From Branchipolynoe longqiensis (lineage: Eukaryota > Annelida > Polychaeta > Phyllodocida > Polynoidae): a stretch of DNA of 64,000 nucleotides. The number at the start of each line of letters is the position of its first letter. The first letter of the stretch is position 1. The position numbers and the translations under genes are program-made. The stretch lies in contig CM059192.1 in assembly GCA_030323885.1 (NCBI GenBank), positions 2,349,934 through 2,413,933 of the forward strand. The letters run 5' to 3'. Below, one piece after another: positions 40,001-42,782 of the stretch. The notes under the pieces were generated by a model. That model saw only the letters and a list, made by a program, of their open reading frames with translations, searched no databases and was not told the DNA's origin.

Positions 40001-42746
40001 CCTCTGCAAAGCATCTGCCTGCTTGTTCGCCATGTCCGGCTCCGCGGTGGTCACCTTGACGTCACCAGGTGCTTCGCGACGAACTCTTCCCGTCAGGGGG
40101 TCCAGGAGCAGGTGGACGGTGACTGTCAGCTGGTAGCTGCCGTACCAAAGCGTGTTCGTTGGGATTACAAGGGTTGGGTCCTTGGAACCAACATGGCAGA
40201 CTGCCAACTCGGGGCGCAAGCCTCCTCTTTTTGTTCTTCTTGCCGATGCCCAGGTGTAGTCGTACCTGGCCTTCTCATTCAGGTCGGCACAGCTCATGTC
40301 GATGCTGACGCCCATCCTGACCTCCTCGGAGCGGTGCACGATGAGGGGCTGCTCCTCTGAGGTTGGCGTGCTGGTCGACACTTTGAGCCCGTCACACTGC
40401 AGACTGTTCTTCTTGGGCACGACTCGTATCGGCGGACAAGACCAGGTCTCGGCACTACTCAGCGAGTTTGACACCCTCACTTTGACCGTGTGCTGTCCAG
40501 GGCTGTGGAACTTGTATTTGACTGTGATCTTCTCATTTGACTCCCGAGCCTGGACTATAACCGTCGTGGTAGCCTTCACAGCGAGTGTTGACACCGACCC
40601 TGGTCTAGCTGTCGTTTTATTTGCCATTTTTGCCGGTGATAATGATGATGATGATGCAAAAGCAGCGGTCGCCTCAGTTGCTTTGCCAGCATCAGCAAAG
40701 TGTTTCATAGTTTGGAACGCGTCATTCTCTGTTGGGATGATAACTGTTGTCACGATGCCATTCGCTGGTTCTACATCACGCTTGTTCCTGGCGAGCTTCA
40801 CTTCGGTGTCGTTGCCGATCACCATGACGCCCATTTCCTGTGTGGTGTAGTACGTGTAGGGCGTCGTTGGCCGAGGCGCTTCTGGGGCGCTGCTTGGCAT
40901 CACCCTGCCCACATCGGCAATCATGTCATGCTCTGATGTATAGTTGAAAGGCACACTGATTTTGATTGTTGTCCCATCGCCTGTACTGACCTCGTACAGG
41001 ATAGGCTGACCTTGGGGACAATCAATCACCATCTCGAACTCCTCTTCCACAGCAACCAGTTGCGATGTTGTACTCATGTCGACGTGTGTGATGTTCTCGC
41101 CCACCTGGAGTCTGGCCCTGAGCACCAGAGAGCTGAGGTGGTTACTGACGGTTATTAATACGTCGTAGATTCCATATTTGGGATAGGTATAGAAGAATGA
41201 AGCGGGTCTGTTGTTGTACCGCATCTCTCCGATCTCACCACGCTGTGTTTCACCATTACCCAGGTCGAGGTCCACGTTCACCGGCATTGCTGGCATAACA
41301 CCGGAATCCACCTCGAAGATGAACTCAGCAGCCTCCCCAAGGAAGGTGACATTCTGCACAAAAACCTTCGCATCAGAGATAGGTCGCTCAATGGACACTA
41401 ACTGTTCAGATCGAGCGAAGCTGACATCATTCGCGACTGAGATCTTCACGAAGTACTTCCCAAGGGCCTTATACGAGTGGTTCCTATGGATCATTATGGG
41501 GCCCTGGATCGAACCCTTCGGATAGAAGAGCCGTTCCACTTCGCCATCGCCATACTCGAGTAGCACGTGTTGGTGATCGCCGCCGAATATCTTGAACACG
41601 AGCCGTACCTGCACATCCTTCTCGGTCTGCAGCGGACCTGCGCTGATTGCCACTGACTGTATTTCACGCTGCAGGTTCACGACTCTCTGTCGAAGCACCT
41701 CGTTTTCACTTTTCAGCTGAAGAAGATGTTCACCGCTTGAAGTGAAGGCTTTTCCAGGAACCAGCACACTCGTCCCGGATAGAACCGGTGCGATTCCCCC
41801 TAAGTGGTCGATCTCGACGTCCAACAACGCGTGGTGCGTCTCTGCTCCGTTAAACGGCACGGTGACCTCCGTTCCGAATACACTGGTTTCATAATCCATT
41901 GATCTATTCAGGGACACGGCAGTGATGACGTCCTCGGTTGTTCCGTAATCATTCGTGCATGACATTGACACGTCATACAGCCCAGCCGTCCGGTATGTGT
42001 GCGTTACAGTCTTCGTGTGCAACAGCCCCGTCAGGTCGTCAAAGTTCTCAACCCTCCCGTCGCCAAGACTCAAAACGCAGCTCACCCTCGCTGCTAAACT
42101 CACGGCGGTCGTGTCGATGCTGACGTCCCGTGGATGCCGGCCGATGCTGGCCTGGAGTTGGACCAAATTGGGCGCCACTCCTTCGTCAACATTCTCAATC
42201 TTTACCGTCTCTAGCTGCGTCTCCGTCGTCCTGCGTGATATCGCCGTGATCTTTACGACGTAGCTCCCCTCAAGCATCCAAGAATGACTCAGCACTTTAT
42301 CGCTGGTCGTCACGGTCGCTCCGTCGCCGAAGCTCACGTGGAAGGTGACTTTGGTGGGCGTGTCCGTCGTCAAGGTGAAGGTCACGGTCTCGTTGGGCCG
42401 GATATAGGCCTTGTTGGTGGGTAGTTGCATTGTGTGTGACAGGTGTAGTGGGTAGGGCTTGCTGACGCTGGCACTGACTAGGTACACCGACCAGCAGGTC
42501 TCCGGTGTGCCGGCGTCCCCGGCCGCTCCCCCCGCCGCCGATGGTTCCGGCACGTCGGGCAGCGCTTCCGGTGTGTGGCACGCGCAGGCGCCGTCAGCGT
42601 TCAGGTAGGCGAGCCGTGTGCCGCGTCCGAAGCACAGGAGGCGGCACCTGTCGGCGGGCGTTGCTGGGGCACCTTCCTGCCCGAGTAGCACGCTCTGAGG
42701 GCCTTGTAAGGTGTCTGGGGGAGACGCCACGCACCCGAGCTTGAAT
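937..42746 (-). CDS. Polycystin-1 family gene, 17 exons traced, both ends outside or unseen
   Basis: Exons in 5'-3' order are 42746-39437, 38140-37967, 35648-35517, 33899-33806, 33415-32945, 30494-30220, 29705-29561, 25193-25126, 22506-22362, 20994-20825, 19104-18933, 18182-18055, 13872-13645, 11230-11060, 8136-7976, 2053-1937 and 1084-937. All junctions are GT/AG, all phases join, and 6109 nt stay open. Domain order is WSC-like, five PKD repeats, REJ, Thr-rich linker, GAIN with GPS, first membrane helix, PLAT, second helix. This order is characteristic of PKD1/PKD1L receptors-channels, which are known in ciliary sensing and egg-jelly recognition. The specific role here is not deducible. The remaining transmembrane region, pore and coiled coil would lie left of position 937. 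The first exon(s), with a signal peptide, should lie right of 42746 but were not found. The family call is secure; assignment as the PKD1 orthologue rather than a PKD1L/REJ paralogue is open. Confidence 0.93.
1100..1612. repeat. 36-bp minisatellite next to the exon-17 acceptor
   Basis: About 14 imperfect units of roughly 36 bp run up to about 15-20 bp from the splice acceptor of exon 17. Each has a GTCGGGAACA core followed by a GGAGGATGGGAAT-type purine-rich part. Read on the minus strand the units are pyrimidine-rich (CCCATCCTCC), so they may serve as the polypyrimidine tract. Confidence 0.85.
1937..2053 (-). CDS. Polycystin exon 16: end of PLAT domain
   Basis: The acceptor is TGCCCAG and the donor GTAAGC. 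The first base completes the Lys codon split from exon 15. It encodes the signature [16 protein letters not shown] followed by VERILPVA and a KHLFNT tail. This is the highly conserved last strand of the polycystin PLAT domain and its exit into the membrane region. GC-rich third positions contrast with the AT-rich introns. Confidence 0.93.
2117..2300 (+). repeat. Dispersed fragment, partner of 6784-7050
   Basis: It contains CACAGCATAATGGCTGCCAC, TTACAAGGGAGGYGG and a GTCCCCCAGGAAGG block that recur at 6784-7050. The GTCCCCCAGGAAGG block is in opposite relative orientation in the two copies. One block reads like a short exon (CPQEGLKL-type peptide) with AG and GT flanks. It does not fit the polycystin reading frame and is not assigned to a gene. 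Confidence 0.45.
2383..2895 (+). mobile_element. MITE-A copy whose right end opens the 31-bp array
   Basis: It starts with AAAGTTGCATAGTCGG and carries the family blocks, including TTTTATTTTAAATGG and ATCAAATCTAGATAATTG. About 150 bp of unrelated sequence interrupts its left part. Its terminal inverted repeat (GGACTATGCAGC) at 2876-2888 is the first copy of the array word that follows. Confidence 0.7.
2869..6690. repeat. 31-bp satellite, about 120 units, built on a MITE-A terminus
   Basis: The unit is GGACTATGCAGCTTTAAACC plus CACGTTGACTT, repeated with few changes (CACG/CAAG/CATG variants, GCGTT for GCTTT). Around 4150-4560 and 5060-5900 there are clusters of small deletions; elsewhere units are nearly identical, suggesting recent homogenisation. 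The first 17 bases match the MITE-A inverted repeat. No exon is visible inside. It occupies most of the intron between exons 15 and 16. Confidence 0.95.
6784..7050. repeat. Dispersed fragment, partner of 2117-2300
   Basis: It shares the ATGGCTGCCACTATTACAAG and GTCCCCCAGGAAGG blocks with 2117-2300. On the minus strand the latter reads an uninterrupted short peptide ([19 protein letters not shown]) followed by a possible GTACGG donor. It does not connect in phase to exons 15 or 16 and resembles no polycystin segment, so I treat it as a transposed fragment. Confidence 0.4.
7282..7577. mobile_element. Foldback element MITE-B
   Basis: The left arm (CATGTATCCATAGAC, GTGACCTTGTGAC, ACAGACAATGAACCTG) is mirrored by the right arm (CAGGTTCATTGTCTGTGAGG, GTCACAAGGTCACAAG, GTCTATGGATACGCAG). 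A second half-copy of the right arm lies at 59588-59690. No ORF of note. Confidence 0.75.
7548..7970. repeat. 71-bp minisatellite joining a MITE-B end to the exon-15 donor
   Basis: Six units of 71 bp. Each carries the MITE-B end (AACAGTCTATGGATAYGCAG), then a GC-rich part (GGCGGCTCGGGGCGGGGTCC) and GGCTGGCTGGTA. The last unit stops within six bases of the splice donor of exon 15 (GTAGGT at 7975-7970). Confidence 0.9.
7976..8136 (-). CDS. Polycystin exon 15: PLAT domain core
   Basis: The acceptor is CGTCTGCAG and the donor GTAGGT. It starts in phase 0 and ends after two bases of a Lys codon completed by exon 16. It encodes a [19 protein letters not shown] segment and [12 protein letters not shown]. 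The LRIWHDN-S/T-G motif and the DLQTGEK strand are hallmarks of polycystin PLAT (LH2) domains, which bind lipid or protein partners at the cytoplasmic face. Confidence 0.95.
8137..8554. other. Intron sequence without recognised content
   Basis: AT-rich left half, then a transition into the 48-bp array. No exon, RNA gene or element recognised on either strand. Confidence 0.5.
8555..9175. repeat. 48-bp minisatellite with 96-bp higher-order pattern
   Basis: Units share CACTACCCCACACACAGACA then GGCYCGGGGACCCGC. From about 8840 onward two unit types alternate strictly: one ends CTTACACCCTTATT, the other CCTATACTCTTAGT. The dimer is therefore the amplified unit. The CACAGACAGGCCCGGGGAC core also occurs inside the 121-bp array further along the same intron. 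Confidence 0.92.
9186..9666. mobile_element. Foldback-like element with GTAATCGATTAATC/CTCGGGTCAC ends
   Basis: Left end has CGATTAATCAACTCGGGTCA; the right end carries the approximate inverse (CTCGGGTGACCCGAGTCG ... GTTAATCGAATACG). A related left end occurs at 43609 (GTAATCGATTATTCAACTCG). The middle is AT-rich and non-coding. Boundaries are approximate. Confidence 0.5.
9690..9834. repeat. Degenerate fringe of the 121-bp array
   Basis: Repeated CACACAGACAGGCCCGGGGA-type cores in short, irregular spacing (9717, 9764, 9820) lead into the regular array. They resemble the intron-derived part of the 121-bp unit without the exon-derived part. Confidence 0.6.
9835..11059 (-). repeat. 121-bp array of exon-14 tail plus donor, about 10 units
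   Basis: Ten units at an exact 121-bp period. On the minus strand each has TTCATCCTGTCGGGGGACAC, continues through the last codons of exon 14 (MSDGKRK) to GTGGGT, then about 30 bases ending GTCTGTGTGTAG. That AG is followed by 84 open bases in the polycystin frame back to the next GTGGGT, so each unit looks like a complete phase-0/phase-0 mini-exon plus a 37-base intron. Leftmost units carry changes that spoil the frame or donor; the units nearest exon 14 are cleanest. Confidence 0.92.
11060..11230 (-). CDS. Polycystin exon 14: start of PLAT domain
   Basis: The acceptor is CCGTGTGTAG and the donor GTGGGT; both ends are phase 0. It encodes [20 protein letters not shown] then [10 protein letters not shown] and ends MSDGKRK. 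The PLEDN-x(4)-YHYxITVxTG pattern is the first strand of the polycystin PLAT domain. Its 3' 63 bases plus donor are the seed of the adjacent 121-bp array, so the true exon end cannot be told from its copies by local sequence alone. The exon nearest the acceptor is taken as the real one. Confidence 0.9.
11358..11757 (-). mobile_element. MITE-A copy with an internal insertion
   Basis: Ends are GTTGCATGGTCCGATG and a GAACTAGGCAACTTTAA-like inverse. The insertion near 11460-11510 includes a G-run and (AAAC)n, flanked by a repeated ATTAAAC. Otherwise the standard family blocks are present. Confidence 0.7.
12050..13620. repeat. 22-bp minisatellite, about 70 units, CAGCTG in most units
   Basis: The unit is TGTAGAAACTGTACAGCAGC plus TG, with CAT/CAG and GTAG/GCAG variants and a disrupted stretch near 12400-12540. 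It starts about 25 bases beyond the donor of exon 13 and fills most of the intron. Long minus-strand open frames ([15 protein letters not shown]) are a by-product of the repeat. Confidence 0.95.
13645..13872 (-). CDS. Polycystin exon 13: GPS motif and first membrane helix
   Basis: The acceptor is GTCTTACACAG and the donor GTGCGC; 76 codons, phase 0 at both ends. It opens with [15 protein letters not shown], the GPS autoproteolysis motif, where cleavage in this family falls between Leu and Thr. Then comes a short linker, a hydrophobic helix ([20 protein letters not shown]) and a basic stop-transfer ([11 protein letters not shown]). Using AAG|GTGCGC makes the next exon read [10 protein letters not shown], which resembles the family's KAGVTPLEDN junction. 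An in-frame read-through into the array also exists and is judged spurious. Confidence 0.93.
14255..14640 (+). repeat. Dispersed repeat R5, copy 1
   Basis: Starts CATGCTGTCGGTCGTAATGC and matches 27948-28330 over nearly 400 bp, including GGTTTCACACCGGCAAG and GAGATGTTGGGAGTTCCAT. No ORF is conserved between the copies and no terminal repeats were recognised, so the class is unknown. Confidence 0.75.
14650..15300. other. Intron sequence without recognised content
   Basis: AT-rich, with one G-run near 14886. No exon, RNA gene or terminal repeats seen. Confidence 0.5.
15309..16565. mobile_element. Large foldback element FB2, GTCGGGCC-iterated arms, telomere-like core
   Basis: Ends CCCAGATAGCACACAGCCGT and the inverse ACGGCTGTGTGCTATCTGGG are about 1.26 kb apart. 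The left arm has four tandem units of about 67 bp built from CACCGTCGGGCC/GGCCGACGGTGG, and the right arm GGCGGCAGCCGCCGTCGGGC and GACGGAGAGGCC runs. The core holds a smaller inverted pair (TATAATCTTTTTGGTA near 16155; TACCAAAAAGATTATA near 16290) with (CCCTAA)3 at 16261-16279. No transposase ORF. Confidence 0.85.
16957..17951. mobile_element. Foldback element FB3 with mirrored TGTGTC/GACACA arms
   Basis: Ends GTAGCAGTCACACTACGACG and CGTCGTAGTGTGACTGCTAC are perfect inverse copies. Next inward come GACGACA-type iterations on both sides, then about 330 bp of TGTGTCTG-type repeat facing about 220 bp of its inverse (ACACAGACAC). The whole could form a very long hairpin. Long Cys/Val/Leu or Thr/Asp/His open frames here are repeat artefacts. 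Confidence 0.88.
18055..18182 (-). CDS. Polycystin exon 12: GAIN domain, upstream half of GPS
   Basis: The acceptor is CTGATTGCAG and the donor GTAAAT. The first two bases complete the Lys codon split from exon 11; it ends in phase 0. It encodes [20 protein letters not shown] then WSSGGCW. The C-x(2)-W-D ... W-S-x-x-G-C pattern is the first half of the GPS motif, joined by splicing to CQCNHLT in exon 13. Confidence 0.93.
18183..18932. other. Intron 11, no repeat array seen
   Basis: One of the few introns here without an obvious tandem array. AT-rich, with no terminal repeats or tRNA-like boxes recognised. Confidence 0.55.
18933..19104 (-). CDS. Polycystin exon 11: GAIN domain
   Basis: The acceptor follows a 17-base C run (G run at 19107-19123 on the plus strand), and the donor is GTAAGT. 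It starts in phase 0 and ends after one base. It encodes an acidic segment ([27 protein letters not shown]) and [10 protein letters not shown]. Position and phase place it in the GAIN domain between the conserved VYIKYT strand and the GPS. Confidence 0.88.
19198..19683 (+). mobile_element. MITE-A copy with diverged middle
   Basis: Starts AAAGTTGCATAATCCAATGG and ends CATCGGACCATGCAACTTT. The right third follows the family; about 19310-19560 is unrelated or strongly diverged. Confidence 0.65.
19745..19965 (+). mobile_element. MITE-A copy truncated by the 42-bp array
   Basis: Starts ATTAAAGTTGCATAGTCTGA and follows the family to CAGAAACAGGTTCTATTAG, where the array begins. Its right end is missing. 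Confidence 0.7.
19963..20824 (-). repeat. 42-bp array of exon-10 tail plus donor, about 20 units
   Basis: The minus-strand unit contains CTATGTCAAGTACACA, a copy of the last 16 bases of exon 10, followed by GTAAGTGTGTTCAGTGTCTG. Every intact unit thus carries a consensus splice donor. A CTGACAG at the unit junction gives an acceptor-like AG 18 bases before each donor. Because 42 is a multiple of three, long open frames run through it on both strands; these are artefacts. Confidence 0.93.
20825..20994 (-). CDS. Polycystin exon 10: GAIN domain
   Basis: The acceptor is CCCTTTGCAG and the donor GTAAGT. The first two bases complete a Gly codon; it ends in phase 0. It encodes [16 protein letters not shown] and [10 protein letters not shown], a beta-strand pattern found before the GPS in polycystins. 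Its end is copied in the adjoining 42-bp array, so several equivalent donors follow. Confidence 0.92.
21171..21410 (+). mobile_element. tRNA-headed SINE S3, diverged copy
   Basis: An A-box-like TGGTGTAATGGTTAGCACA and B-box-like GGATCGAATCC sit in a tRNA-sized head starting about 21175. The tail matches the better copies at 55880-56390 and 58035-58540 (GTATGTATGTAATAGTAAGC). The anticodon arm does not pair, so it is not a tRNA gene. Confidence 0.75.
21606..21993 (-). mobile_element. tRNA-headed SINE S1
   Basis: The reverse strand begins near 21993 with GACGGGATGGCCGAATGAGT, has a B-box-like GGGTTAGAACCC, then the body ending in GGACGTAAAACAACAACAAA. Copies sharing head and body occur at 25437-25642, 28598-28810, 30567-30885 and 30893-31318; 25940-26155 has body and tail only. 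Confidence 0.8.
22037..22356. repeat. CAGTGA-type short array beginning at the exon-9 donor
   Basis: GTCAGTGACA and CAGTGA words are repeated with 6- and 12-bp phasing for about 320 bp, ending a few bases after the donor GTAGGT of exon 9. The same word family (CACTGACA) occupies 32692-32940, also starting at a donor. Confidence 0.9.
22362..22506 (-). CDS. Polycystin exon 9: GAIN domain
   Basis: The acceptor is GCATCTGTCCAG and the donor GTAGGT. It starts in phase 0 and leaves one base. It encodes [16 protein letters not shown], then [11 protein letters not shown] and [12 protein letters not shown]. The EPIDIWI motif is characteristic of the polycystin GAIN region. Confidence 0.92.
22507..23200. 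other. Intron sequence, no array
   Basis: Short AT repeat at 22835-22856 and a GGCTGGAAGACCAGTGCATT segment near 23120 that is shared with 23985. No exon seen. Confidence 0.45.
23315..23640. repeat. Dispersed repeat R6 (CCAGGATTTTCAAAGAT type)
   Basis: Shares TTGATTCACYGTGTAAGATG and GTGTAAATAAGCATRAAA with 28830-29130. Both copies lie in polycystin introns and have no coding content. Relatives at 24065-24120 and 33620-33735 share GTTCAAGACYTTTCAAG and CCCCGTACAGACCCTG. Confidence 0.6.
23975..24063 (+). mobile_element. Retroelement 3' end with A tail
   Basis: GGCCGGAAGACCAGTGCCCC ... GATGAATAAATACTTTACC is followed by an A run of about 20. A related, tail-less segment lies near 23120. It looks like the 3' end of a LINE or SINE; nothing upstream codes. 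Confidence 0.45.
24384..25072 (+). mobile_element. MITE-A copy split by a solo LTR
   Basis: Starts AAAGTTGCATAGTCCGATGC and ends GATCGGACTATGCAGCTTTA. The family blocks are continuous except for the LTR at 24666-24998, so the LTR inserted into an existing MITE. Confidence 0.8.
24666..24998 (+). mobile_element. Solo LTR
   Basis: About 333 bp, alignable end to end with the LTR at 52558-52889 (TAGTAGTCTGWACATGARCT ... CTTCCGTGAGTGTG ... ACA). AATAAACCAG near 24918 is a likely polyadenylation signal. No internal region accompanies it. I could not define an exact target duplication. Confidence 0.75.
25126..25193 (-). CDS. Polycystin exon 8: small Ser/Gly-rich exon
   Basis: Found because exons 7 and 9 are out of phase without it. 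The acceptor is CTACACTTGCAG and the donor GTCAGT. Its first two bases complete an Ala codon and it ends in phase 0, restoring the frame. It encodes [17 protein letters not shown] and a short SIGSM tail. No domain motif; a linker in the GAIN region. Support is splice signals and phase only. Confidence 0.78.
25437..25642 (-). mobile_element. tRNA-headed SINE S1, short-tail subfamily
   Basis: The reverse strand has B-box-like GGGTTCGAATCC, the CTAGCCAGACGCTCGGCATT body and the tail ending AATCAACTAATGTACCAAC. Same subfamily as 28598-28810. Confidence 0.75.
25940..26155 (-). mobile_element. SINE S1 body and tail, head missing
   Basis: Matches 21606-21993 from GTTGTTGTTTTACATCCTAG through CTTGCCCTATCCTAGTAATG. 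The tRNA-like head is absent and CCAAAAACCAACC follows. Confidence 0.7.
26195..27590. repeat. 24/25-bp minisatellite, about 56 units
   Basis: Units CCATACACACCACATAACAC plus ATGGA, and a one-base-shorter form beginning CCTACACACC, are intermixed. Variants CACTACATAACG and CCCCACATAACA form a repeating higher-order block between about 26930 and 27480. Minus-strand Cys/Val/Met open frames are artefacts. It does not touch a splice site. Confidence 0.93.
27948..28330 (+). repeat. Dispersed repeat R5, copy 2
   Basis: Starts after (CAT)n with CATGCTGTCGGTCGTAATGC and aligns with 14255-14640 throughout. Class unknown. Confidence 0.75.
28598..28810 (+). mobile_element. tRNA-headed SINE S1, short-tail subfamily
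   Basis: The head begins CGGGATGGCCGAATGAGTTC; a B-box GGTTCGAATCC is at 28650-28660; the tail ends AACAACTAATGTACCAAC. Best-preserved head of this family in the window. Confidence 0.82.
28830..29130. repeat. Dispersed repeat R6, second copy
   Basis: Shares several 15-20 base blocks with 23315-23640. A further short piece (AAATTCCAGGACTTT) lies at 29463-29520. Confidence 0.6.
29150..29450 (+). mobile_element. tRNA-derived SINE, fuller copy of the 1-265 family
   Basis: The head starts TCTCTGTGGCTGAGTGGTTA (A-box-like) with B-box GGTTCGATTCC near 29214. The body matches 1-265. It ends in an A-rich tail (A14 near 29440). Confidence 0.82.
29561..29705 (-). CDS. Polycystin exon 7: start of GAIN region
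   Basis: The acceptor is TTCCTGCACAG and the donor GTGAGT. It starts in phase 0 and leaves one base. It encodes [17 protein letters not shown], then [19 protein letters not shown]. The [10 protein letters not shown] strand resembles the segment opening the GAIN fold in polycystins. Confidence 0.9.
29783..29969 (+). mobile_element. MITE-A, right half only
   Basis: From CATGCAAAATTAATTTTAAC to GATAATTGTTTTGGTTTTGA. The left half is absent. Confidence 0.65.
30220..30494 (-). CDS. Polycystin exon 6: cysteine-rich segment after the Thr linker
   Basis: The acceptor is GGCGGGCGCCAG-like (CCGCCAG) and the donor GTAGGA. Its first two bases complete a Gly codon; it ends in phase 0. It encodes [29 protein letters not shown], then [20 protein letters not shown] and an [10 protein letters not shown] tail. 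Five Cys suggest a disulphide-bonded extracellular module. I did not recognise it as a named domain. Confidence 0.88.
30567..30885 (+). mobile_element. tRNA-headed SINE S1, long-tail subfamily
   Basis: The head starts CCGGGCGCGGTGGCCTAATC; the B box is degenerate (GTTTGGTTCCC). The body and tail (GTTAGCTCGGTGTCAGGATA ... CTTAGATGTTGCCAGGATG) match 21606-21993. Confidence 0.78.
30893..31318 (-). mobile_element. SINE S1, tail-to-tail with the previous copy
   Basis: It opens with the tail (AACCAACATCTAAGGTCATA) and ends with the head near 31318 (CCATCCTGTCTGG). The ACTCAGTCACATTATACCG segment is triplicated in between, which is not seen in other copies. Confidence 0.75.
31320..31840. other. Intron sequence without recognised content
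   Basis: AT-rich, with an A run near 31808-31822. A short stretch (31685-31795) resembles 25250-25375 (CACGACAACTGAAAGTG, GTCTAGCGGYGRAAACAAGT), so a dispersed repeat of unknown class is present. Confidence 0.45.
31843..32635 (+). mobile_element. MITE-A split by foldback FB4
   Basis: The left part runs 31843-32104 (ATAGTCCAATGGTTTTGATT ... GAGCGCATCAGTAGCTAA) and the right part 32572-32635 (GGTGGACATGTAAGATCAAA). The family order resumes across the insertion, so FB4 (32105-32571) inserted into it. Confidence 0.65.
32105..32571. mobile_element. Foldback element FB4, CCGGAC-iterated
   Basis: Ends GCCTGTCACACCTTACCGG and CCGGTAAGGTGTGACTGGGC are inverse copies. The interior is almost entirely ACCGGACA and GTACCGTACATG words. 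Flanking CTAA/TTAA suggests a short TA-rich target duplication. No ORF. Confidence 0.85.
32692..32940. repeat. CACTGA-type short array beginning at the exon-5 donor
   Basis: GACACTGACA and GACAGTGACA words repeat for about 250 bp and abut the donor GTACTC at 32944-32939. Same word family as 22037-22356. Confidence 0.9.
32945..33415 (-). CDS. Polycystin exon 5: Thr/Pro-rich mucin-like linker
   Basis: The acceptor is CCTTGTTTGCAG and the donor GTACTC. Two bases complete a Gly codon and one base is left over. It begins [20 protein letters not shown], passes through Val/Thr-rich sequence, and ends with (ACC)n-encoded Thr runs broken by Pro (33000-33080 on the plus strand is (GGT)n). The composition predicts dense O-glycosylation and an extended stalk between REJ and GAIN. 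Vertebrate PKD1 has no comparable block that I know of. The in-frame trinucleotide repeat should vary in length between alleles. Confidence 0.88.
33476..33595. repeat. 25-bp array in intron 4, five units
   Basis: GCCACTTCCGGTAGGACGAC plus GTGCG type units, about 60 bases upstream of the exon-5 acceptor. They stay open in the exon-5 frame on the minus strand, making a spurious 5' extension of that exon. Confidence 0.85.
33620..33735. repeat. Short dispersed repeat (TTTCAAGGC, CCCCGTACAGACCCTG)
   Basis: Matches 24065-24120 and has internal repeats of TTCAAGGCTTTTCAAGG. Probably the end of a larger dispersed element. Confidence 0.5.
33806..33899 (-). CDS. Polycystin exon 4: REJ C-terminal segment
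   Basis: The acceptor is GTTGGTGTAG and the donor GTAAGC. It starts in phase 0 and leaves one base. It encodes [20 protein letters not shown] and [10 protein letters not shown]. Short and without a clear motif, but both junctions join in phase with exons 3 and 5. Confidence 0.83.
33911..34165 (-). mobile_element. SINE with Meta-type central domain
   Basis: The reverse strand ends with the tail CGTCGTTAAACAAAGCAAGC. The plus strand carries CTCTAGAGCACATTGATT, ATCGGCTATTGGACGTCAAA, CACATAGGCTACTCTTTCCG and CCACAGACAGGACAGCACAT. This is a SINE body I recall as widespread in molluscs and other lophotrochozoans. Second copy at 60628-61105. Confidence 0.8.
34210..34312 (+). mobile_element. MITE-A fragment
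   Basis: TTTTATAATCTACTTTACAT ... GGAAATATCAGAAGCG resembles the middle of MITE-A and stops where FB5 begins. Confidence 0.5.
34315..35108. mobile_element. Foldback element FB5, GCAAACCCCC/GCGATTTCC-iterated
   Basis: Ends GGTGTAGCAGGAAATCGC and GCGATTTCCTGCTACACC are inverse copies 794 bp apart. AAATCGCAAACCCCC words fill the left arm and GGTTTGCGATTTCC words the right. The middle (about 34480-34980) is unique, AT-rich, non-coding. Confidence 0.85.
35517..35648 (-). CDS. Polycystin exon 3: REJ C-terminal helix region
   Basis: The acceptor is GATTCTACACAG and the donor GTAAGT; 44 codons, phase 0 at both ends. It encodes [20 protein letters not shown] and [19 protein letters not shown]. The alternating hydrophobic pattern fits the helical part that ends the REJ region. 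Confidence 0.9.
35681..36002 (-). mobile_element. SINE related to S1 with (ATTG)n tail
   Basis: On the reverse strand a B-box-like GGGTTCGATCTCC lies near 35945. The body shares CACATTATYCTGACAYTGA with S1, and the element ends in (CAAT)n. The (ATTG)n tail is shared with the RTE element at 49663-51082. Confidence 0.7.
36090..36668. mobile_element. Foldback element FB6, AAATCGATT-iterated, with nested insert
   Basis: Ends AGCCCTGTTTACACGGGCGA and GCCCGTGTAAACACGGCT are inverse copies. TATAAATCGATT and GTGTAAACGCG words recur in both arms. The middle (36245-36560) is a different element related to 43660-44090 (GATCGCATTCAATAGATTTC in inverse orientation). Confidence 0.82.
36820..37960. repeat. 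About 42-bp minisatellite beginning at the exon-2 donor
   Basis: Units contain AATAATAAGCAGGAAGTGGC then CYGGTATTAAAGTAACATGT. About 27 imperfect units run from within a few bases of the donor GTGAGT (37966-37961) to about 36820. Confidence 0.92.
37967..38140 (-). CDS. Polycystin exon 2: REJ C-terminal helix
   Basis: The acceptor is TTAACCTGCAG and the donor GTGAGT; 58 codons, phase 0 at both ends. It encodes [20 protein letters not shown] then [12 protein letters not shown]. The I-D-x-L-L-x-x-G-D-x-x-x-A-L pattern is a conserved helix of the REJ region in polycystins. The first 15 bases and acceptor are copied in the adjoining array. Confidence 0.92.
38141..38935 (-). repeat. Array of exon-2 acceptor plus exon start, about 15 units
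   Basis: The minus-strand unit (about 54 bp, with shorter forms) has GTTAACCTGCAG followed by GTCCTGTTCTCTGAT, which is the exon-2 acceptor and its first 15 bases, then AAGAACTGACT and unique sequence. Each full unit is a decoy acceptor upstream of the real one. Confidence 0.92.
38936..39436. other. Remainder of intron 1
   Basis: Contains (TAA)n at 39121-39136; no other content recognised. Confidence 0.5.
39437..42746 (-). CDS. Polycystin exon 1 of this set: WSC, five PKD repeats, REJ
   Basis: A single 3310-bp exon (acceptor TGCCAGCAG, donor GTAAGT); one leading base, then 1103 codons. Counting from the Val at 42730: WSC-like Cys module to residue 80. PKD repeats lie at about 103-168 (HVSFGDG), 190-270 (LSLGDG), 360-445 (LEYGDGE), 455-545 (LDLGNGE) and 555-770 (VSTGDG). 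The fifth is split by a Thr/Ala/Ser-rich linker (about 600-733) holding RNKR at 648-651, a furin-like site. REJ follows from about 778, with [20 protein letters not shown] typical of the family. Two more dibasic sites, RTKR (832-835) and RVRR (882-885), lie in REJ. The acceptor phase shows an upstream exon exists, presumably with the signal peptide. Confidence 0.95.
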
Positions 42747-42782
42747 CTGCTGGCAGCTGATGAATAGAGGGTGGGAGAATCA

